A stretch of DNA of 64,000 nt from positions 1 through 64,000 of the forward strand of contig WIXG01000045.1 in NCBI GenBank assembly GCA_009869945.1, given 5' to 3'. The DNA is from Mesaphorura yosii. Lineage: Eukaryota; Arthropoda; Collembola; Poduromorpha; Tullbergiidae. Under the pieces are notes generated by a model. That model did not search any database and was not told where the DNA came from. It saw only the letters and a program-made list of their open reading frames with translations. Of this stretch, positions 56,045 to 64,000 are shown one piece after another. Made by a program: the position numbers and the translations under genes. The first letter of the stretch is position 1. Every line of letters begins with the position of its first letter.

Positions 56045-58091
56045 TTACACTGGAGTGGGTGGACTTGAAGCGTGAACCCTTGACTGAGCATCAGTCGTAG
56101 GCTGTCGTCTTTGGCCCGTTATGCTTGGTGTTGGTAATGGAGGTGGTTGCAATCGTGGAAGATACGGAAGGTTGTAAAATGTCCATGGTCCTTGCGAGTT
56201 TATCATACTGTGACTCGCAAGATAATTAAATGGAGGCGCGTTCACAGACGAGGCACTACAACCTGCTGATGCTGCTGAACGTGTTGACGAAGCAGGACCA
56301 GAAGTCACGTGCATTCCATCGTGGGAGCGTTTCGGGGCCACGGGCGCTGCTAAAGAGTAAACCACGAAAATATGCACTAATTTATTTGCATGGAAAGATG
56401 AATTCGCAACACAAGATTATACTAACCTGCTACACTCGTGGTCGAAGGACTTGGTTTGGTCTGGTGATTTGATGAGGTTTGATGTGTCACACTTTGGCTT
56501 GTCTTCGTATGTTCTTGCAGTCTTTTTATTTCATCTTTTGAACTTTCCAGCTGAGCTTTAAGTAACTGAACCTCGTCTTTTGAGTCGTTATATTTCTGTT
56601 GCAATTCATTATAGTCGGCTCTAAAAGTGAGACAGGAAAGAAATTAAATACTAGTTAATAAATTACATTGTAATGACCTATCACATATGAACTTACACTA
56701 ATGTCTGGTGGATAACATTAAGCTCATCATATCGGTGGTTGTTGAGATCCATATTGTTAGTAGGTCGATATTGTCCGCTCCCGAAACCAGTTGAAGTTGA
56801 AGAATGATTGCGGGATATTTCGACAGCGGGCTTGATTGTAATCTTACAACTTGGGGCCGTAGGAGCTGTTCCAGACGTTGGAACCTGGTTGGCTGGAGTT
56901 GAAGTCGAAGCGATGGAGCTCAATGGTTGAGACGAGGACGGTATGCTGCTTGAGCTAGTTGAGCTGGGTCCTCCTACGGTCGTGCTACTGCCACTTACAG
57001 TACCAGGGTTCGTGTTCGTCACACGTGCCGGTGGATGTGTTGTTGATTGAGTTGCTGGTGGTGGAGGCAAATATGATGGAAGGGTGTAAGAAGGATAATA
57101 TGGTGTAGCCCGCTGTGACAGGTAATTTAAGTTCACATATGGCTGGATGAAGTCACTATTTGGAGGAGCATTGCCTTGTAAAGTTTGCGAAGTGGGTGCT
57201 GGTAGAAGCCCCTTCGGTCCGTGATACAAATTGTGATCTCTGTAATAACTTGAGTAACTCGAGCTTGCGGTATTTTGAGCAGTGGTGTTCATACTATTCG
57301 AGACTGATTGATATTGGAAGTTTTGATTTGAAAATACGGAAGAACTATGTGATTGGCTCGCACTAGATTGTATCATTGCGTCTGGATGGCTCTTATATGA
57401 CATTTCAAAGGATTGCAAGGCTCCAGGCTGATACGACCACTTGCCATTTGGGGCCCATTTAATCACTCCAGTTAAGGACCCAGAATTGCTACTGTTCCTT
57501 TGTGTACCACTACTGGAAGGAACGTCTGAGGGAACAGGTGTAGCTCCTTGCGATGCATTTCCTACATTTGTGTAAGAAGTTAGGCAATCGGTGTGCTTGC
57601 AAGTGTCAGTGCCAAGAAGAAGTCTTAGAAATATTCTTACCAGACGATTTCGTTTTCTTCACAGGACTGGGCCTCTTATTTGCTAAAACATTTGTGTCCG
57701 TGTTACAAGCAGCCGCAGGCTCTGTGTCTTCCTCGACCACACTTGGAAACACACGATTCAGTTTAGCCTTGGTAAGTGCTTTTCGACAAACGGGGCAGGT
57801 CGTTGAGCTAAAATTTCAAAGCAGGAATTATGTTTACAGTCTATCATGAACCTAAAATTGATTTTAAACCTCATACCTCTTGTTCTTGAACCATTGAACT
57901 ATGCATAGTTCGTGAAACATATGCCCGCATGGGGTAACAACATTGTCGTTGACGGTAGCTGGAGGTCTTTTTGGACACTTTGGTTTCTTAGCTTTCGTTC
58001 CGGCACCTGTGACAAGGCTCGGTGGTGGATCAGGAACGACAGGAGAAGGTGATTCCAGTGGTTCGTCGCAGATGAGACAACCGATCGGCAT
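56045..58091 (-). CDS. RING-H2 protein, possibly TRAIP-like
   Basis: Probable E3 ubiquitin ligase. Five exons (58091-57877, 57807-57641, 57561-56697, 56620-56427, 56349-56045) give about 581 residues. The RING-H2 finger is at the N-terminus: CLIC, then PCGHMFHELC, then TCPVC. Its start MPIGCLIC and the WFKNK stretch after the histidines recall TRAIP/NOPO. An insert of about 45 residues, Pro/Lys-rich (PDPPPSLVTGAG, KCPKRPP), separates the first and second cysteine pairs, much longer than usual. The middle is Ser/Thr/Pro-rich and disordered. A coiled coil near residues 415-455 (YNELQQKYNDSKDEVQLLKA and LESSKDEIKRLQEH) is shorter and more C-terminal than in TRAIP. The name is therefore tentative. 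Confidence 0.65.
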
Positions 58092-59198
58092 TTTGCAACC
58101 TAAGCAAACACAAAGATAAAAGCACTAGACCAATCTGACACTGGTACCATTGTTATTATTTAAACCTTCTCAAGCTTTAGCTTACCTTCGGAATATTAAA
58201 CAGTCGTGTTATAGTTATAGCTATAGTTCAGTTGCTCCTCGTCAACGTCAACTGCCTGACCAAACGCCTGGATTTGTCCAAGGCACAATGGAATGAAAGG
58301 AAGTTGGAATTGGCAGTGGCTCAATGGAAGATGAAGATAACATTCATTTCCTTTGTCAGTCAGTCAGTACGATTTCAAGTAGATAATTGCCAGTTGACTT
58401 CGTGAGTTTCACAGTCACGCTCTTTAACGAAATAAACACTACCACTACTACTAGTTTGTTCACAAATTCACTTGTCCTTATACCAACTACATTCAAAATC
58501 CGACAAGATCAATGAAAGAAAGGGTCGACTGAATTATTGGGACCTGCCGGTGGCCGTGAGCTCGCTCAGTTCACCCTTTCAACCCTATCTGGGCTTGTAA
58601 AACGCAAAGCGAATGCAGAGGAATGAGGAATGAACCCAAAATAAATCCAACTCCAGCACGAAAAGAAAGTTCACTCACACAGGCGACTGCACAGATTAGA
58701 CGATGAGACAAAGCGAAAACAAAAACAAGTGCAGGAAGTGAATCAAGTCGTGTATTAAAAGTAGTCTAAATTAAATGAATGGCACACCGATTAGCGGCCC
58801 TGGGCATAAGCCTGCTAAAATGATTAGATTTTGCAGACTGCAGTTCATGTATGAATTGTTTGATAGTACGAAGCCAATAATTCCCATAAATAACACAATG
58901 ATGTAATCCACAAGTCATGATTGCTGGCTGCACACAGGACAGGACCGGGGTTTGCTTTTACACAGTACACGATGGCGCATAGCGATTGTCAAAAGCTGCA
59001 CAGTGAGCTCGCTAAGCACTGACAGTGCGCAGTGAGCACCAAAGTTTCAAATCTCAAATCATGTGAATTTGTACACATAAACACACTGAACCGGTCACCA
59101 TTCATCAATTCTTTTTGTGGCGAGAATACCTTTAATTTCTTCGTTCCTTCGCTTAATAGTTTGGTGCCAATGCTAAATACTAGTTTGCTGTAAATCTG
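58092..59198. other. Intergenic region
   Basis: Upstream region of the RING gene. No gene is supported; a minus-strand frame at 58989-59231 has no domain. Confidence 0.3.
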
Positions 59199-59281
59199 AT
59201 GCCACGAGGTCGCAAGCGCCGAAGGCCTCAACCAAAGAAAAAGGAACCTGTCACCATGAAAAAATCCAAAGACGAAGGCAA
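59199..59281 (+). CDS. Possible first exon of an unidentified gene
   Basis: ATG at 59199 opens a short, very basic frame MPRGRKRRRPQPKKKEPVTM and runs to a GC-type donor (GAAGGCAAGTA) near 59281. PRGRKRRRP is AT-hook- or NLS-like. I could not find a convincing continuation. A good acceptor at about 59784 would add only 17 codons before a stop. It may be a chance frame. Confidence 0.2.
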
Positions 59282-61765
59282 GTACCTAAATTGTCTTTAT
59301 GTTCTTAATTTCTTGGAATTGGCATTTGGAATTCAAATTCACGTCAAATGCGAACGTGCAAACTTGTAAACACAAATCACATACCAAAAAAGTAAGGCAG
59401 ATTAATTCATTCACACAACGCGCTGTTATCGTTAAAGACGTCACCCATTTTAAATCTTAAATACGCGAAGCTGAACCTGAATCTCATTGCACTTGCAACA
59501 ACGGCACGACGCGGAGATAGTTAATGTACGTGCGAAGGACAAGTTTAATGACGTATTTAAGATTCATGACGCCGGTCGGCCGTAAAAATTCATCTCACAG
59601 CAAGAGATCGGGCAACAGAATATGTTAACTGCATTATCTTTGTTATTCTGTATGGATGCGTGCGCATGAACAAAGATAAGCCATAGCTATTTGTGACTCA
59701 CCCCGTACTCTGTATCACGGCTATTTATACATTAGAACGACTTCTCGAGTGTTGGTCGTTTTTGCACATTCTTTTGCATTTCAGCGACACCTTCAATTTT
59801 GCGGTGTTTGGTCGTGTTTCCCAGTTCTTCCCATTAAGTCTTGGTTCGGCTCGAATTTGACGTTTTTATAAACCGAGGTCTTTTAGTGTGGTGAAAATAG
59901 TGATTTCATTTTCTACATTAAAATTTGCGTACGTGGAACGGTATTTGTGTTACCAGCATGGCAGCAGTCGTCCGACCTTTGCCGGTTTCGCACATTTCTG
60001 GTAATAAAAGTAAAATACAAGTGTTCCATTTGACAGCGTCTAAAATTGGCTCAGCACCGCTCACTGACGCACTTCCGTTTCCACGTTAAGTTGTACCTCG
60101 AAGATGTGGAAATTAGAAATGTTGTTAATCTGAACATTTCGAGTATGAAGCTTCAGGGAAGTACCAAACGTCAGTGCCCGTTTCGTATTAAAGATGTACC
60201 CTGAGATCGCAGACACTAAGATGTCTGTTATCACCTTTGACAGGTTCTGTGCGCATTTTGATTTTAGGATAATTTTTAAAATGAATGGATGTTCTATTCA
60301 ATTCATTTTCGAATTTCAATTCTTATTCTTGGAATCGAATCTATTGCCAAATTGTAATCTATTCATTCCTACCGCAGAGATCGTGCATGTAATGGCTTTA
60401 GCTTTTAACCAGCGGCCAATGGTTAATGACAACTGTCCATGTCATGTCGGTGCCGTCCAAACCCACATTAACATCTTGACGTCATACTATTGAACTTTTG
60501 CTCGCCTGTGCTTTGCACGAAGCGAGATTGCATTCCTCTTTCATGAATGTTGTGCATGGAATTTATCACATGTGAGGTCGTTCTCTGAACTTAATGAATG
60601 GATAGGAATAGCATCAGAGAGCCAAGGCTGTTTCTGGAGTTTGCGTTGGAAATTTTGTTTACAAGTAATTTAGGATTAATCGCGTTCTCTATTCTCATAT
60701 TCTATAACCCGGTGTTTGCTTTGATGAGTAAACATTGGCACGCGGACTCGAGCTGATGAAATACTAGAAGGAAATACAAAGCGTCAACACAAAAATTAAA
60801 CTACATACTAAATTCTAGTGTGGACATGAATCATGTGCGAAAACCGCAGCTCTGCACTGCATGTGCGGAGCCTTGACACGTTACACTTGAGTTACATTAA
60901 AGTCAAATTTCCAGTTTGGCCTTGCAGAATTCTCATAATTCTCTCAAAAGAGTATGGTTCGACTAGAACTTCTAAAACTCATATATCAGACGTCTTCATC
61001 GACTTGATCGTGTCAGGTTTGTTATGCAATCGAAGCACGAACTTCTCAACAGGACGCTGCATCAAACTACTTAACGCACGCAAAAATAGAAAATGAGAGT
61101 TCTGGACGCTGCGCTGAGATTTGCATTGGCACTTGGTGACTTGACGTAAAGAGTGAATCGAAAGTGGTTGTGGTTCTATTTTTTACACGCCGTTGTTGTT
61201 AACTTGGCTCTCTCGTCTTCTCGGCGGTAGAGGCAGTAGTGGCTCATGACGCTAATGAATGATAAAGATGAATTTACTGAGAATTACTATAATGCGCAAT
61301 GCGCCAGCCAGCCAAGTAGGATGGATGGGAAGATGTGTCAGCGGTCAAGTTGCATAATAATACCCATTCCTTTTCCTAACAGAGATTTCCAAGCTCTTTG
61401 CACAAGCGAGCACTAGAGTACAAGCGTAGAAGCACAAAGCATCAAGCGCAGTAATTGTGAGCTGTGTGCTTTACGCAGTTTGACATTATAAAAAGGAATT
61501 GTACCAGCTCACTTTAATAACAGTCGTCGCTGTTAACTTTCGACTTTGAGTTGCCTGTAAAAAGTCGCTTCTGCGACAATTCCTTATTACCGCTTTGACT
61601 TTGACTCTCAATAAAGCTGAAGTACAGAATTTTCCAACCAATATAAAAGGTGCACATTTTCCTCACGTTGATTCAGTTCTCAGTTGTTGCTGGGCTTACA
61701 ATTCATGTGCACGTAGTTTCAATCTGCCATTTCATTAGTGTAGCGACTTGACTTATTTCGCCAAG
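59282..61765. other. Intergenic region, including the TEP promoter
   Basis: About 2.5 kb without a supported gene. A second short start, at 59958 (MAAVVRPLPVSHIS then a GTAATA donor), has no continuation that I can find. Two TATA-like elements lie near the right end: one at about 61488 and one at 61642-61648. Confidence 0.35.
61642..61648 (+). promoter_or_regulatory. TATA box of the A2M/TEP gene
   Basis: TATAAAA lies about 120 bases before the start codon at 61766. The expected start site is followed by a TCAGTT-type initiator near 61673. Confidence 0.5.
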
Positions 61766-64000
61766 ATGTGGTTCCAAGAACGAATCAGTGTGCCAGTATT
61801 AACATTAACGATAGTTTGTCTCTACTTTTCCCTTGTATTATCAGGAACACGTGGCCAAGAGTTCGCTGAAGAAGTTGAGAACGCAGACAACACAACGAAA
61901 GTCAAGACTACCATCTTCACTGCAGTATCTCCGAAACTCGTTCGATCAAACTCGACCTACATAGTTTTCGTAAACGTGGAAAATGGGCCACAAGCGTCGC
62001 CTTCGACGTTCACTGCCTCCATCGGGGTCCACGATGCGAAGGAACCATTCTTCTCGTCTCAGCAAATACAAGTGCAGCCCGGCGACTCTGGGGTTCTCTC
62101 CGTGCCGGTTCAGCACCTGTCTGAGGAAAACAGCACATTCCAGTTGACTATTCGTGGATTTCACTTGAATGACGAGACCAAGTTTGAAGAGGCAACTAGC
62201 ATCTTCAAAGACACAAAGGTCAGGTCACTGCTGCTGCAAACCGATAAGCCTATCTACAAGCCTGGTGAGACTGTCCAGTTCAGAGTGGTTCAGCTGAATC
62301 GATTTCTCCGGCCACTGACGGATAAAACAGTCGACATCACAGTTGTGGATCCACAACAGAATATAATCAAGCAGTGGAAAGAACAACCACTCAGTGAAAA
62401 AGGACTGCTTTCATCGAAGCTTGAACTCTCGTCCGAACCAAACCTGGGAGATTGGACCATTCGCGTGTTGGACTTCACTGGACAAACAGAGACGATCCAA
62501 TTCGCAGTCGACCAGTATGTGCTTCCGAAGTTCAAGGTTGAAGTCAAACTTCCGAGCTTCCTCACGTACAACAATTCCAAGATGCTCGCTGAGATTAAAG
62601 CTGCGTACACGTACGGGAAACCCATTCATGGCTCCGCTGAGGTCAAAATGTCCGAGTACTTCCAGTATCGCTATCATGGCCAGGAAATTAAATCGGTTGT
62701 CAAGAAATTGCCCGTTACATCCAACGGGTCAGCATTCGTGGAGATTGACATTGTGAAAGAGCTCCTGAGCGACGAGCAATATAGCGGCCGTTACGATCGC
62801 GAATTCACAGTGGAAGCCACCGTAACCGACGCCATCACGGGTCGCGTGCAAAATGCATCATCGCGAATCAAGATTCACGAGAACGAACACAAAGTCGAAC
62901 TGATTAGCCCGCCAGCAAATTACAAGCCAGGGTTCCCAATGGAACTACTCCTCAAGGTGACCAAGCAAGACGGGACTCCAGTTTCCGATGATTCGCCACA
63001 GGCATTGAAGGTCGCTCATGGGTTCGCAGTGAACGAAGAAGACAGTATTCTGTACTTCCCAATTCCTTCAAATGGCATCGTTAAAGTTTTGCTCAACATG
63101 CCCACCAACCAGCTGATTTGCGCCAATGCGATGGAGGTCACTTATAAGGGAGTGACTCATAACATCTACCCACCACAGAAGCTGAACTCGCCTTCAAGAA
63201 CTTACATGGAGGTCACACTTCTTACTGAGACACCGAAGATTGGCGACACGCTGGACGTTCATGTGAAACTGAGCAAGCCATTCGAAGGACTCAATTACTT
63301 GGTGTACGGACGTGGAGAAGTGCTGACTACATCGCATGTCGCAACTGACGGCGAAGTCAAGGAATTCAACTTTACTGTCCCTGTCACGCAGGGCGCTGCT
63401 CCAGAGGCAACTGTGCTCGTTTACACGGTTGTGAAGCCGAACAACGAAATTGCTGTGGACTCGAAGAAATTCTCAATCTCCACCGTGCTGGACAACCACT
63501 TGACTCTTGCGTTATCCAAAGCGAATGCTGAGCCCGGTGAGGCCATCGACTTGAGCGTGGATACCGAGTCTGGGTCGCTTGTGGCGCTGCGAGGCGTTGA
63601 TCAGAGCGTTACACTTTTGAAAGAAGACCAGGACATCACAATGAAGACAATCGACAATGAAATCAAGTCGTTCCAAAATCAACTCGGAAACTATCGCATT
63701 TGGGGAGGATCAAACGCCTTCCAAATATTTGAGGAGGCCGGCGTGGTGGTTCTGACGAACGGTGTTTTGGAGCGGGAGAATTGGTATCAACCTAGAGCAT
63801 ACGCATTTGGTGGGGGTGGTCGCCACCGAATGTTTAAGACCAGTGGTGTGGCGGCGATGGAAGCAGCCCCACCAATGGCGCTGGCTGCTGATGGACTTAG
63901 TGCTCGTGATGCGGGGGCAGGACAGGAAGTCCGAGTGCGCACAAACTTCCCCGAGACATGGCTATGGGAAGAAATTCTGGCCAACAATTCGCTAACAACT
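61766..64000 (+). CDS. Alpha-2-macroglobulin / thioester-containing protein (partial, cut by window edge)
   Basis: Secreted immune or protease-trapping protein. The frame is open without interruption for 745 codons to the end of the window, with no intron. The signal peptide is SVPVLTLTIVCLYFSLVLSG. Macroglobulin domains are clear: LLLQTDKPIYKPGETVQFRV (the A2M N-terminal signature), DWTIRVLD, VDQYVLPKFKVEV, and GVDQSVTLLK. A bait-like Gly/Ala/Met-rich stretch runs about residues 690-725 (AFGGGGRHRMFKTSG, MEAAPPMALAADG), before TNFPETWLWEE, the conserved start of the next module. The thioester (GCGEQ), complement-like and receptor-binding parts lie beyond the window. Whether it is A2M, CD109-like or an insect-type TEP cannot be decided here. 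Lack of introns in 2.2 kb is unlike all large genes around it. Confidence 0.92.
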   Translation, partial: MWFQERISVPVLTLTIVCLYFSLVLSGTRGQEFAEEVENADNTTKVKTTIFTAVSPKLVRSNSTYIVFVNVENGPQASPSTFTASIGVHDAKEPFFSSQQIQVQPGDSGVLSVPVQHLSEENSTFQLTIRGFHLNDETKFEEATSIFKDTKVRSLLLQTDKPIYKPGETVQFRVVQLNRFLRPLTDKTVDITVVDPQQNIIKQWKEQPLSEKGLLSSKLELSSEPNLGDWTIRVLDFTGQTETIQFAVDQYVLPKFKVEVKLPSFLTYNNSKMLAEIKAAYTYGKPIHGSAEVKMSEYFQYRYHGQEIKSVVKKLPVTSNGSAFVEIDIVKELLSDEQYSGRYDREFTVEATVTDAITGRVQNASSRIKIHENEHKVELISPPANYKPGFPMELLLKVTKQDGTPVSDDSPQALKVAHGFAVNEEDSILYFPIPSNGIVKVLLNMPTNQLICANAMEVTYKGVTHNIYPPQKLNSPSRTYMEVTLLTETPKIGDTLDVHVKLSKPFEGLNYLVYGRGEVLTTSHVATDGEVKEFNFTVPVTQGAAPEATVLVYTVVKPNNEIAVDSKKFSISTVLDNHLTLALSKANAEPGEAIDLSVDTESGSLVALRGVDQSVTLLKEDQDITMKTIDNEIKSFQNQLGNYRIWGGSNAFQIFEEAGVVVLTNGVLERENWYQPRAYAFGGGGRHRMFKTSGVAAMEAAPPMALAADGLSARDAGAGQEVRVRTNFPETWLWEEILANNSLTT

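Noticed and set aside
1-64000. Search for transposons, virus-like elements, CRISPR arrays, tRNA and rRNA genes
   Set aside because: No reverse transcriptase, integrase, transposase, capsid or envelope motifs, no terminal repeats, no regularly spaced repeats and no tRNA-like boxes were seen by eye. Short or diverged remnants could be missed without a repeat search.

Overview
The window is nuclear DNA of a small-genome animal, most likely an arthropod. The genes are split by many short GT-AG introns (often 60-120 bp), spacing is tight, and the gene set is metazoan: Vasa, a four-repeat sodium-channel homologue, NXF1, MINDY3, PMS1, QRSL1, RTN4IP1, DM13-domain proteins and an alpha-2-macroglobulin/TEP. 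A hexapod or crustacean fits best. A springtail is possible, but that is inference. I see no virus-like element, transposon, CRISPR array, tRNA or rRNA.

Layout. 0.4-4.7 kb (+): vasa with RanBP2-type zinc fingers. 5.2-7.5 kb (+): an unrecognised two-repeat protein, tail to tail with a divergent voltage-gated sodium-channel homologue (7.6-13.8 kb, -). 14.8-15.6 kb: one or two small cysteine-containing secreted peptides. 16.0-18.5 kb (+): a C2H2 zinc-finger protein. 18.8-23.5 kb: a divergent pair of mitochondrial genes, RTN4IP1 (-) and QRSL1/GatA (+). 24.7-30.8 kb: a divergent pair, the deubiquitinase MINDY3 (-) and the mismatch-repair protein PMS1 (+). 31.6-35.8 kb (-): the mRNA export receptor NXF1. 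36.5-38.3 kb (-): an NPC2-like ML-domain protein and a tandem ubiquitin-like protein. 39.2-44.9 kb (+): a secreted cysteine-rich protein, an INCENP-like protein and a small unknown protein. 47.1-47.5 kb (-): a secreted peptide precursor with a TATA box. 48.5-49.8 kb (+): a nucleoside hydrolase. 50.0-53.4 kb (-): two DM13 paralogues. 53.8-55.2 kb (-): an unknown secreted or GPI-anchored protein. 56.0-58.1 kb (-): a TRAIP-like RING protein. 61.8 kb to the end (+): an A2M/TEP protein cut by the window edge.

The most notable gene is the channel. By hand-built exon models with all phases agreeing, it encodes about 1646 residues. It carries an extra S1-S4 voltage-sensor-like unit between domain III and domain IV. 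One uninterrupted exon encodes both the S4 of the extra unit and the S1 of domain IV. The gene also has a D/E/N/S selectivity ring instead of D/E/K/A, voltage sensors in domains I and III stripped of most arginines, and QFL where the inactivation latch (IFM/MFM) should be. It looks like an intact gene for a neofunctionalised Nav paralogue.

Exon boundaries throughout come from reading splice sites, frames and remembered family alignments. They have not been checked against transcripts.
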